Of a DNA stretch of 34,795 nt, positions 12,674 through 20,324 are shown in pieces. The number at the start of each line of letters is the position of its first letter. Within the stretch, counting starts at the first letter, position 1. The stretch is from Flavobacterium sp. (GTDB taxonomy: Bacteria; Bacteroidota; Bacteroidia; Flavobacteriales; Flavobacteriaceae), in contig NZ_JANXUG010000114.1 in NCBI RefSeq assembly GCF_025352015.1, forward strand, positions 1-34,795. The letters are read 5' to 3'. Both the position numbers and the translations under genes were made by a program. The notes under the pieces are model-generated. The model saw nothing but the letters and a program-made list of their open reading frames with translations. It ran no database searches and was not told the DNA's origin.

Positions 12674-15649
12674 TTATTTTTTTAAATTTATTAATTCATT
12701 TTTTAATTCTATAAACGATTGTAGACATACTTCTTCTAATTCTGTCACCATATCATTTAATTCTACAGCTAGGTCTAGTTTTTCAGCATATTCTTGAATT
12801 TTTTTTGCAAGTTCTTCATATTGAGGATTGATGCCCATGATGGCAAAAGAAGGGATAATTTTATGAGCGGTTGCTTTTAATAATTTCCAGTCTTTATCTT
12901 TAAAACTTTGTTTCATTGAGGTTAGTAATGGCGGTGTTTGTTTTAAATACACCTCTATCATTTCTGTCATTAATTTGGCATTGGCTTTGGTAAGTTGAGA
13001 CAAATAGCTCAAGTCGACATACTTTACAGTTGGTATTTCTTTGTTTTCGTTTATTTGATTATCGGTGATTGAGTTTGGTTTTTTAATGAAGCTCAATAAT
13101 TTGCTGTAAAGCAATCGTTCGTCAACAGGTTTAGAGATGTAATCATTCATCCCGACGGATTTACATTTGGCTACATCAACTGTGGTTACATCGGCTGTAA
13201 GGGCTAAAATTGGCAGGGTTAACTTCATCTTTTGTCTGATGTATTCCGTTGCTTCAAACCCATTCATTTCAGGCATCTGTAAGTCCATTAAGATTATATC
13301 ATAGGAATTTTTTACTAATTTTTCTATTGCAATTTTACCGTTGGCTGCAATTTCGCATTCGAAACCAAAGTCATCCAACAATGTTTTCATTAACAGTTGG
13401 TTGAGTTCCATGTCTTCAACAACTAATATTTTGGTATTTTTAATTTCGGTATCAATTTCCAAAATTTCGGGTTCTAAAACTTCCTCAACTTGTGTTTTAT
13501 CAAAATAAATAACAAAGCTAAAAATAGAGCCTTTACCAATGGTGCTTTCTACTTCAATAGTGCCATTTTGTGCTTCAACCAATTGTTTAACGATTGCTAA
13601 TCCCAAACCCGTTCCACCAAATATTCGAGAAGTGCCACTAGTAGCTTGTTGAAAGTTTTCAAATATTTTTTCGATTTTATCATCGGTTACGCCAATGCCT
13701 GTGTCGGTCACAGAGAATTTTATTGCCACATTCTCATCGGTTTCAGAAATTAATTGTACACTTACAGTAATTTTTCCTGCGTTTGTAAACTTGACAGCAT
13801 TGCTTACCAAATTTAGAATTATTTGATGCAAACGCACTGGATCGCCCACCAAAACGTCAGGAATAGCAGTATCATAATGAGTCACTAATTTTAAATTTTT
13901 CTCCTGAATTTTAGTTTCAAAAAGATGTAACATTGCTTTGATCGACATTTTTAGTTTGAAGGGTGTTTTTTCAAAAGTCATCTTTCCGGCATCTACTTTT
14001 GCTAAATCAAGTATGTCATTTATAAGTACAATTAAGGCATCACCACTCATTTTGATGGCTGTTAAATATTCTTTTTGTTTGGCAGTTAATTCGGTTTTGA
14101 GTACCACTTTGGTGAACCCTATAATGGCATTCATTGGTGTCCGAATTTCGTGACTCATATTAGATAAAAATTGTTGTTTTGATTTTACGGCTTCATTAGC
14201 TTTAGTCGTTGCAGCTTCTGCAATAATTTTTGCTTCATCGGCAAGTGATGATGCGAGTTCTGCGAAAGTCTTGGATTCAATTAATTCTTTTTCAGATTTT
14301 TTTTGTTCGGTTATATCTCTGGCTACTACAACGGCACCAATAATATTACCTTTTTCATCTTTGTAAACTGCGCCGTTAAACAATACATCTGTTAGTTTTC
14401 CGTCTTTTAAAACCAATGGATAATCCACCACAAAACCTTTGGAGAAAACTTCTTCATATCCTTTTTTAGCTTTTTCGGGCTCGGTAAAATAGTTGGTAAA
14501 ATCAGTGTTCAACAAATTCTCTTTTGAAACCTCTGTTACTCTCACAGAGGCTTGATTGGTATCGGTGATTTTGCCTTGTGGACTGATGGTAAACAAAGGG
14601 TCTCGACTAGCTTCGATAAGACTTAAAGAATATTGTGACGCTAATTTTAGTGAGTAATTATAGGCTTCCAACTCTTTGTTTTCAAATACTCTTTTTTCTT
14701 TTTCTTCATTTTGAAAATTAAGTTCTTTGTCTGCAATAACTAGTTCGTTGGCTCGATTTTGTTTTTCATCTTTTTGAAATACCAATTCTTTATTGGCAAT
14801 GATTAATTCATCAGCTCTTTTTTGTTTTTCGAGGGTTTGAAATTTAAGTTCAATGTTGGCAATCAGCAATTCGTCGGCACGATTTTGTTTTTCACCAGTT
14901 TGAAATAATAATTCTTTGTTAGCAATAATTAATTCAACGGCTCGTTTCTCTTTTTCTTTGTTTTGAAAAGCCAATTCTTTATTGGCGATGATTAACTCGG
15001 CAGCACGTTTTTCTTTTACTTTGTATTGGTATTCTAATTCTTTATTGGCTACCTGTAATTCTTCAGCACGCTTTCCTTTTTCGGTGTTTAGATGTTCTAG
15101 TTCTATATTGACGATATTTAATTCGTCTGAACGTTTTTCTTTTTCATCGTTTTGATAGGCAAGTTCCTTATAGGCAATAACGAGTTCGGCGGCGCGTTTT
15201 TCTTTTTCTTCATTTTGAAAAGCCAAGGCTTTGTTTGCCAATACCAACTCTGCAGTAGATTTCTTTTGATTTGTAATATCTATATATGAACTGTGATTGT
15301 ATTCATTACCTTCGGAATTAATGACTTGAATGGATACAAGAAACCAAATAGAATCTCCTTTTTTATTTTTAAGTTCTATTTCGAAATTGTTCAATCCTTC
15401 TTGTTTTTTTAATTTCAAAAGGATTTGGTTTCTAATTTGGGGTGTTATAATCCCTAATTCTATAGATGTTTTTCCTATGATTTCTTCTCTGGTATAGCCA
15501 AAAAATTGTAAAAATGACTTATTTGCGTATTGAAATTTTGAACTTTTTACATCAGTAAAAGCCATTCCAATGGTGCTATTTTCAAAAATATCAAAGAATA
15601 GATTGCTAAATATGTTCTTATGTTTTTCTGATATATTAGGTAAAATCAT
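12674..15649 (-). CDS. Hybrid sensor histidine kinase (PAS - 21-aa repeats - PAS - HisKA - HATPase - REC - HPt)
   Basis: This 991-residue cytosolic kinase has no transmembrane segment. Domains in order: PAS (about 20-130); nine 21-residue coiled-coil repeats (131-320); a second PAS (about 335-450); a helical linker; HisKA with His500 in SHEIRTP; HATPase with N-box Asn617, DTGIG (649-653) and GGTGLGLAI; receiver with phospho-acceptor Asp789 (ILMDLQMPEMNG); and HPt with His929 (TAHKIIPSFAIMG). All phosphorelay residues are present. It resembles tripartite BarA/ArcB-type kinases. The AraC-type regulator is 16 bp upstream and the receiver-only protein 2 bp downstream, giving a compact signalling operon. 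The signal is unknown; soluble PAS domains suggest an intracellular cue. Confidence 0.92.
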   Translation of the reverse strand: MILPNISEKHKNIFSNLFFDIFENSTIGMAFTDVKSSKFQYANKSFLQFFGYTREEIIGKTSIELGIITPQIRNQILLKLKKQEGLNNFEIELKNKKGDSIWFLVSIQVINSEGNEYNHSSYIDITNQKKSTAELVLANKALAFQNEEKEKRAAELVIAYKELAYQNDEKEKRSDELNIVNIELEHLNTEKGKRAEELQVANKELEYQYKVKEKRAAELIIANKELAFQNKEKEKRAVELIIANKELLFQTGEKQNRADELLIANIELKFQTLEKQKRADELIIANKELVFQKDEKQNRANELVIADKELNFQNEEKEKRVFENKELEAYNYSLKLASQYSLSLIEASRDPLFTISPQGKITDTNQASVRVTEVSKENLLNTDFTNYFTEPEKAKKGYEEVFSKGFVVDYPLVLKDGKLTDVLFNGAVYKDEKGNIIGAVVVARDITEQKKSEKELIESKTFAELASSLADEAKIIAEAATTKANEAVKSKQQFLSNMSHEIRTPMNAIIGFTKVVLKTELTAKQKEYLTAIKMSGDALIVLINDILDLAKVDAGKMTFEKTPFKLKMSIKAMLHLFETKIQEKNLKLVTHYDTAIPDVLVGDPVRLHQIILNLVSNAVKFTNAGKITVSVQLISETDENVAIKFSVTDTGIGVTDDKIEKIFENFQQATSGTSRIFGGTGLGLAIVKQLVEAQNGTIEVESTIGKGSIFSFVIYFDKTQVEEVLEPEILEIDTEIKNTKILVVEDMELNQLLMKTLLDDFGFECEIAANGKIAIEKLVKNSYDIILMDLQMPEMNGFEATEYIRQKMKLTLPILALTADVTTVDVAKCKSVGMNDYISKPVDERLLYSKLLSFIKKPNSITDNQINENKEIPTVKYVDLSYLSQLTKANAKLMTEMIEVYLKQTPPLLTSMKQSFKDKDWKLLKATAHKIIPSFAIMGINPQYEELAKKIQEYAEKLDLAVELNDMVTELEEVCLQSFIELKNELINLKK
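14690..15259 (-). repeat. Nine 63-bp coding repeats (21-residue coiled-coil units) in the kinase
   Basis: The translated units follow the pattern AAELxIANKELAFQNEEKEKR; most keep AxEL, (I/V)ANKEL, FQ and EKxxR. Each is 21 residues, that is three heptads, so the repeats can extend one continuous coiled coil between the two PAS domains without changing register. Units differ by many substitutions, so the array is not freshly expanded. Confidence 0.9.
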
Positions 15650-15665
15650 TTTTTTTGAATTAAGA

Positions 15666-16232
15666 TTAATTGCCTAGTTCCTCTATTGGGCTTCTTTTTT
15701 TATCTTTTAGTAATTTAAAATGTGATGGCGTTAAACCGGTTACTTTTTTAAATTGGGTGGACAAATGCGCCACACTGCTGTAATTCATTTTCCAAGCTAT
15801 TTCTGTAATATTCAACTCGTCATAAATGATGAGTTCTTTAATGCGTTCTATTTTATGCAAAATCAAAAATTGTTCAATAGTGGTGCCTTGTACTTCCGAA
15901 AATAAGTTGGCGAGGTACGTATAATTTTGATTCAATTTTTCACTTAAATATTCTGAAAAAGTCACTTTAATAGGCTCGTCTAAATGATGAACCATTTCTA
16001 TGATTACATTTTTTATTTTTTCAATCATTATGGCTCTTTTATCATCCATAAGTTCCAAACCTGTTTCTAATAAACCTGCTTTGAGTAAAGCTCTTTTTTC
16101 ATCAGAAATGTTTTCCATAATGTCAACTACACCCAAATCAACAATGATAAAATGCAAGCCTAATTTCTTGAGTTCTTCTTTAACTATTATTTTGCAACGA
16201 TTGCTGACCATGTATTTTATATAAAGTTTCAA
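15666..16232 (-). CDS. Short AraC-type helix-turn-helix transcriptional regulator
   Basis: This 188-residue protein has an N-terminal 85 residues without recognisable sensor domain. An AraC-type double HTH follows (about 88-172: YLSEKLNQNYTYLANLFSEV, ITEIAWKMNYSSVAHLSTQF, KKVTGLTPSHFK). The start is TTG at 16232; the disrupted paralogue nearby has ATG at the matching position and the leader AAACAAACTAT is shared, which supports this start over Met8. It is the first gene of the operon with the hybrid kinase (16 bp gap) and the receiver-only protein. It is the only intact DNA-binding regulator encoded in the stress island, hence the natural candidate to act at the shared promoters, although that is not shown by the sequence. 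Confidence 0.85.
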   Translation of the reverse strand: MKLYIKYMVSNRCKIIVKEELKKLGLHFIIVDLGVVDIMENISDEKRALLKAGLLETGLELMDDKRAIMIEKIKNVIIEMVHHLDEPIKVTFSEYLSEKLNQNYTYLANLFSEVQGTTIEQFLILHKIERIKELIIYDELNITEIAWKMNYSSVAHLSTQFKKVTGLTPSHFKLLKDKKRSPIEELGN

Positions 16233-16650
16233 GATAGTTTGTTTAAAAAGATTTTATTAATGGTTTTGTTTTTAATTAAGATAATTCTATTAAAATTTTA
16301 AAATTTACTGTTTTAAGTCAAACTTCATCAAGCGTGTTTCTTTTCTTAGCTTTAAGATTTTTAAATAAAGTAGTTGTTAAACCAGTTACTTTTTTAAATT
16401 GAGTCGATAAATGCGAAACGCTTCTATAGTTCATTTTATATGATATTTCTGTAAGGTTAAGTTCATCATAGAGTAATAATTTTTTTACCTTTTCAATTTT
16501 GTGGGCAATAATATAATGTTCAATAGTAATTCCTTTAATTTCCGAAAATATATTGGCAAGGTAATTGTTATAAAACCCATTATTTTACTAATATATTCAG
16601 AATAGTTTACTTTGGGTAGTTCATCGTTGTAATGAATCATTTCGATTTTT

Positions 16651-17629
16651 GATTGTCTGTTTTTACTCATAACCCTGTAATGCCAGCAATTACTAGCCTA
16701 TCGAATAGTTTTTCTTCAAAATATCTTCTATTTAACTTGTAAACAAACTCATTTAGGTATAATTGAAGGTGTTTTCCTTTTATTTTATGGTAATTACCTA
16801 GGAAATTTCGCTTTGCATTACTTATTGCAATATGAACCCATTTTAAAGTTTCTGTTGTTGTTTCTTTATTAGACTTTTCTGTTATGTGTATTTCTACAAA
16901 ATCTGCAATGTCAATATAGGATGTGCTTTTGTCTGTAAAAAGAATACTTTTCTCTGAAATTGATTCTTTTATAGTTTCATTTATCTGTTCAGCGGTATGA
17001 TCTGTCAAAACTTTTGCTTTAAAATACCTGCATTGATTTGATTTCTTTCCTGTTTCAATATCTTCTAAAACTGTTGACTCTGCCATAATTGCGGTATTCA
17101 TTTTTCCTACCGCACCTCGACCACGAATTCCTTTGTCTTGTTCTATTTCTGATGATGCAACAGTAAAATAACCTTCGTCAAATTCTATCATTCCTTCCAA
17201 AGTATAACGAGCATCTCTATTGCCCATTGCTTTTCGCAGCTTATGAACCATCGCCCAAACTGGTTCGTATCGTTTTAATCCAAGCTGTTTTTGAATTTCT
17301 TTACTCGAAAAACCTTTCTTGGTTGCAGTCATTAAAAACATCGTTTTATACCAAATCAAGAAAGATAAATTGGAACTTTGCATTATGGTGCCACTTCGTA
17401 AAGAAGTTCTACTTCTACATTTTTTACATTCATAACTCCAGACACTTTTTATCCAAAAATGCTCTTTGCTTCCGCATTTACATTCAACTCCTATTTTATC
17501 TCTTTCTTCTTTAAAATGAAGTCTACATGATTCTTCGCTCCCGAAATTTGCTGTAAAACTGAATAAATTCATTGCTTTTTATTTCAAATATAATACTTTT
17601 TTATTAATTATGAATAATTACGGACAATC
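16651..17629 (-). mobile_element. IS1595-family insertion sequence, complete (979 bp)
   Basis: The imperfect terminal inverted repeats are 22 bp with 18 matches (GATTGTCTGTTTTTACTCATAA at the left, read on the plus strand; GATTGTCCGTAATTATTC... at the right, read on the minus strand). They enclose one intact transposase gene whose stop codon lies within the left repeat. The flanking octamers (CGATTTTT and AATTCTTC) do not match, so no target duplication remains. That fits the deletion seen in the interrupted gene. Confidence 0.85.
16667..17572 (-). CDS. IS1595 family transposase (ISXO2-like)
   Basis: This 301-residue transposase has an N-terminal zinc ribbon (Cys pairs in VECKCGS and YECKKCRSRTS, about residues 30-55). 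A helical segment (MTATKKGFSSKEIQKQLGL) and an ISXO2-like catalytic domain follow, with IEFDEGYF, LFTDKSTSY and the conserved C-terminal WVHIAISNAKRNFLG and YLNEFVYKLNRR. Length and layout are normal and no frameshift is seen, so the element may still be active. The ATG lies 57 bp inside the right inverted repeat. Confidence 0.92.
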   Translation of the reverse strand: MNLFSFTANFGSEESCRLHFKEERDKIGVECKCGSKEHFWIKSVWSYECKKCRSRTSLRSGTIMQSSNLSFLIWYKTMFLMTATKKGFSSKEIQKQLGLKRYEPVWAMVHKLRKAMGNRDARYTLEGMIEFDEGYFTVASSEIEQDKGIRGRGAVGKMNTAIMAESTVLEDIETGKKSNQCRYFKAKVLTDHTAEQINETIKESISEKSILFTDKSTSYIDIADFVEIHITEKSNKETTTETLKWVHIAISNAKRNFLGNYHKIKGKHLQLYLNEFVYKLNRRYFEEKLFDRLVIAGITGL

Positions 17630-17691
17630 AATTCTTCTTTGACTAACATTTTACAACGCAGGCTGACCATATATTTAGTGTATAGTTTCAT

Positions 17692-18290
17692 TATTAATAG
17701 TTTGTTTGATAGGTACTGATTTGTATTGATTATTTTAAATTAAAATTTTATTTTTATTTCGAATATGCCGTAATTTATTTGTGTGTTAAAAGTTAAAGCA
17801 AAATTATTATTTAATAATTTTTAATTCATTTTTAATTCATTTTTAAAATTGTGGACATCATTTTAAATTCTTTATTAACAGAAAAAATTTATATAATATG
17901 AAAAAGAATAAAAAATTATTTCACGTATTACTAATTTTAATTTATGGGTTTTAATAGTTATTTTGACTGAATAGTCAATAATTTACATGGAATAATTGCC
18001 AAAAAAATGCTATTGTCATGAAAGTTAGGAATAATAAAAGAGAAATCAGGAATGTTATCTTTTATTTTTTTAATATTAATTTGAATTACCACAACATTTA
18101 TTATATAATGCAATATCTAAACTGTAATGTCAAATTTAGATTTTTCAAATTCAAATGTATCCATGCTCTTATTTTGAAAACGAATATCAAGTCACAATAA
18201 AAGATTGTTAAGTCAAAAAATTAAATATTTTTAAAGATAAACTTAAGTAAGCGGCTAATATTTGACAATCGTGCAAATAATATTTAAAGC
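17692..18290. other. AT-rich intergenic region, about 600 bp, no firm gene
   Basis: This contains the presumed leader and promoter of the disrupted AraC paralogue (a TAATTTTG -7-like element on the minus strand at 17799..17806). It also holds short direct repeats of TTTTAATTCATT (about 17818..17846), a perfect 6-bp inverted repeat TTGACT-GAAT-AGTCAA at 17963..17978, and an 18-codon plus-strand frame (17898..17954, MKKNKKLFHVLLILIYGF). A 60-codon plus-strand frame at 18018 has low-complexity composition and no homology I recognise. I see nothing here that I would call a gene. Confidence 0.6.
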
Positions 18291-18485
18291 CTAGGACTCA
18301 TCTTTTGTGGTACGTACTAAACTAATGCCCGACGCAAAGAAAAGTACTCCCAATACTCCATATATAATGAGTGTTTTAATATCTCTTGTACTATTTGTTG
18401 CAGAAAGAAATACTTGTGCTGCATAAATAAGGCTTCCTATACCTAAAACAGTTAATATAGCTCCAAAAATTCTTTTTAAGTTCAT
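18291..18485 (-). CDS. Two-TM small membrane protein (64 aa)
   Basis: This 64-residue protein has two transmembrane helices (about residues 5-25 and 38-57) joined by a polar loop (SATNSTRDIKT) and a charged tail (RTTKDES). An in-frame upstream ATG at 18533 is rejected because it overlaps the -7-like element of promoter site E; the ATG at 18485 gives a 43-bp leader like those of the other regulon genes. I recognise no family with confidence. Shared regulation with the lmo0937-type and YtxH cluster suggests a similar envelope-stress role. Confidence 0.7.
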   Translation of the reverse strand: MNLKRIFGAILTVLGIGSLIYAAQVFLSATNSTRDIKTLIIYGVLGVLFFASGISLVRTTKDES

Positions 18486-18528
18486 GATTTTGAGTTTAGA
18501 GTTGTCAATTAATTTTAAACAATGTAGC

Positions 18529-18596
18529 CACAAAGATTAATTTTTGCACTCTATTTACATTTGCATAATAATTTTATTAAATTATATAATTCACAT
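18529..18596 (-). promoter_or_regulatory. Regulon promoter, site E (ATGTGAAT-23-box2-23-CTTTGTG)
   Basis: On the minus strand ATGTGAAT (18589..18596) and CTTTGTG (18529..18535) each differ from consensus by one base, and the distance of 53 bp is the same as at the other four sites. The middle box (TGCAAAT, 18559..18565) is poor. This is the most diverged of the five. Confidence 0.6.
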
Positions 18597-18717
18597 ATAT
18601 GATAACAAAAAAATACTCGAATCTCATATTTAGGGCATTTATTATGATAATTAGTCTAAATTATTTCTATGTTTAAATTTACTTTTTAATAATTTTAACT
18701 TGCTTATAAGTCTTCAT

Positions 18718-20187
18718 TTATTCCACTTTCTGTAAAACTTTGTTGGGGTTATATCCAAAAAGATAGTGTTGTTTGATGATTTCAGCAATACCTTGGGGTA
18801 ACAATTTTTCCCAACCTGAAGTTCCATCACTAATCATTTTCAGTACCTCACGAGAGAATATTTTTAAATGACCTTTATCAAAATCGGTGATATCAACTAC
18901 TTTACCATTATAAGCAAAGAATTTATACAACTCTTTCATTCTAGGATGTACTTTCAAGTTTTGTGAAGTTACAATTTCTCCATTTTCATCTTCCATTGGA
19001 TATAAAAATACTTTTAAATCACGATAAAATAATTTTCCAAAAGCTTCTAATATCCCACCACTCAAATGGCGATAGTATTTTTCGTCAAATATATCAACCA
19101 AATTATTAACTCCCATTGCTAAGCCCATTCGAGCTTTTGTATAACTCGCAAAATATTCAACTACTTTGTAATATTCTTGAAAATTCGAAATCATAACCGT
19201 TTGACCTAGTGAGCATAAAAGTTCTGCTCTATCCATAAAATCGCGTTCATCAATTTCTCCTTCTGAACGTAAATTGGATAATGTAATTTCAAAAATTACG
19301 AGCGCATTATCTTTTTCTACTTTGCTTTCTTCAAGAAACATTTTCAACGATTTTTCATACATATCAATGTTTACTTGTGTAACAGGACGAAAACTGCCTC
19401 TTAAAGCGAGAATGTTTTTTTTGTAAAGTATCGCTGCTGGTAAGATATTTTGACCGTCGGGACCAAACATAACCGCATCAGTCATACCATTTTTTACCAA
19501 TTGTAAACTCATCAATCTATTATCTACATTAGCAAAACGAGGTCCAGAAAAATTGATTGTATCAATTTCTAACTGATCTTTGTCTAAATGGTCGTACAGA
19601 TAACGTAATAATTTTTTTGGATCATTATATTTATAAAACGCACCATAAATCAAGTTCACACCAAGCACTCCAAGAGTTTCTTGTTGCAATCTTGCATCAT
19701 TTTCTTTGAAACGTATGTGTAGCGTAATTTCGTTGTAAGCTTCATCTGGTTCTACTTGGTATTTAATTCCTACCCATCCGTGACCTTTAAACTGTTTTGC
19801 AAAATCAATAGTAGAAACTGTGTTGGCAAAACTAAAGAACAATTTATTAGGATGTTTATCTCGGCTTAAACGCTTTTCGATTAATTCAACTTCATGCGAA
19901 AGCATGTTTTTCAAACGGCTTTCAGTCACATATCGACCATCATCTTCGATGCCGTAGATAGCGTCACTAAAATCTTTATCGTAGGCAGACATTGCTTTTG
20001 CAATAGTTCCCGATGAGCCACCCGATCTAAAAAAGTGTCTGACGGTTTCTTGACCTGCACCAATTTCAGCAAAAGTTCCGTAAATATTCTCATTAAGGTT
20101 AATTCGCAATGCTTTATCCTTTAACGAAGGAATTTGCTCAAAAACTTTATCGCCTTTTAATTTAATGTCTGATTCAGATAATACCAT
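18718..20187 (-). CDS. Conserved Bacteroidota cytosolic protein of unknown function (489 aa)
   Basis: This large soluble protein is without signal peptide or membrane segment. Notable stretches are RINLNENIYGTFAEIGAGQE, FFRSGGSSGTIAKAMSAYDK, LGVLGVNLIYGAFY and DAVMFGPDGQNILPAAILYK. I recognise it as a widely conserved Bacteroidota family. Database labels for it (for example TonB-dependent receptor or a nicotinate-nucleotide enzyme) are not supported by anything I can see: there is no plug or barrel and no clear nucleotide-transferase motif. It is a single gene. A TAACTTTG -7-like element lies on the minus strand at 20207..20214, giving a 19-bp leader. Confidence 0.8.
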   Translation of the reverse strand: MVLSESDIKLKGDKVFEQIPSLKDKALRINLNENIYGTFAEIGAGQETVRHFFRSGGSSGTIAKAMSAYDKDFSDAIYGIEDDGRYVTESRLKNMLSHEVELIEKRLSRDKHPNKLFFSFANTVSTIDFAKQFKGHGWVGIKYQVEPDEAYNEITLHIRFKENDARLQQETLGVLGVNLIYGAFYKYNDPKKLLRYLYDHLDKDQLEIDTINFSGPRFANVDNRLMSLQLVKNGMTDAVMFGPDGQNILPAAILYKKNILALRGSFRPVTQVNIDMYEKSLKMFLEESKVEKDNALVIFEITLSNLRSEGEIDERDFMDRAELLCSLGQTVMISNFQEYYKVVEYFASYTKARMGLAMGVNNLVDIFDEKYYRHLSGGILEAFGKLFYRDLKVFLYPMEDENGEIVTSQNLKVHPRMKELYKFFAYNGKVVDITDFDKGHLKIFSREVLKMISDGTSGWEKLLPQGIAEIIKQHYLFGYNPNKVLQKVE

Positions 20188-20206
20188 AATATAGTTGTAA
20201 ACGTTA

Positions 20207-20214
20207 CAAAGTTA
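20207..20214 (-). promoter_or_regulatory. -7 element (TAACTTTG) of the 489-aa protein gene
   Basis: This matches the Bacteroidota primary-sigma TAnnTTTG consensus on the minus strand, 19 bp before the ATG. No clear -33 TTG was found at the usual distance. Confidence 0.5.
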
Positions 20215-20249
20215 CTAAAATACCTATTTTATAAAAGAGAATTAACTCC

Positions 20250-20257
20250 TATTTTTG
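20250..20257 (+). promoter_or_regulatory. -7 element (TATTTTTG) of the PhnP-like operon
   Basis: This matches TAnnTTTG on the plus strand in the divergent gap, 67 bp before the ATG of the metallo-hydrolase gene. No clear -33 element. Confidence 0.45.
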
Positions 20258-20324
20258 TATTAGTTTTGGATTTATACAATACTTTTATAACTAATTAAAA
20301 ATTTTAATCAAAAACCGTGCTATT

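Larger units (their letters stand above)
16318..17691 (-). pseudogene. AraC-type regulator paralogue disrupted by IS1595-family element
   Basis: The minus-strand 17630..17691 segment encodes MKLYTKYMVSLRCKMLVKEE, matching residues 1-20 of the intact AraC regulator. The 16318..16650 segment matches residues about 77-183 (for example NYRSVSHLSTQFKKVTGLT). The insertion element lies between the two parts. About 55 codons (residues 22-76) are missing, so the insertion was accompanied by deletion. The C-terminal part also has a one-base deletion near 16580: the frame KVNYSEYISK ends there and NGFYNNYLANIFSEIKG continues in another frame. The gene is dead. It arose by tandem duplication of the regulator gene, still visible in the shared leader. 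Confidence 0.88.

Noticed and set aside
16485..16670. 61-aa minus-strand frame as an independent gene
   Set aside because: Its first residues come from the IS end and its middle matches the AraC paralogue before a frameshift; it is a pseudogene fragment.
16643..17637. Target-site duplication around the IS1595-family element
   Set aside because: The flanking octamers CGATTTTT and AATTCTTC do not match; the deletion of the host gene explains the loss.
17963..17978. Perfect inverted repeat TTGACT-GAAT-AGTCAA as an operator
   Set aside because: There is no gene start near enough on either strand to give it a target; left as part of the intergenic description.
18018..18200. 60-codon plus-strand frame in the AT-rich gap
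   Set aside because: Composition is Asn/Ile/Phe/Tyr-rich as expected for random AT-rich DNA, with no promoter, neighbour or family support.
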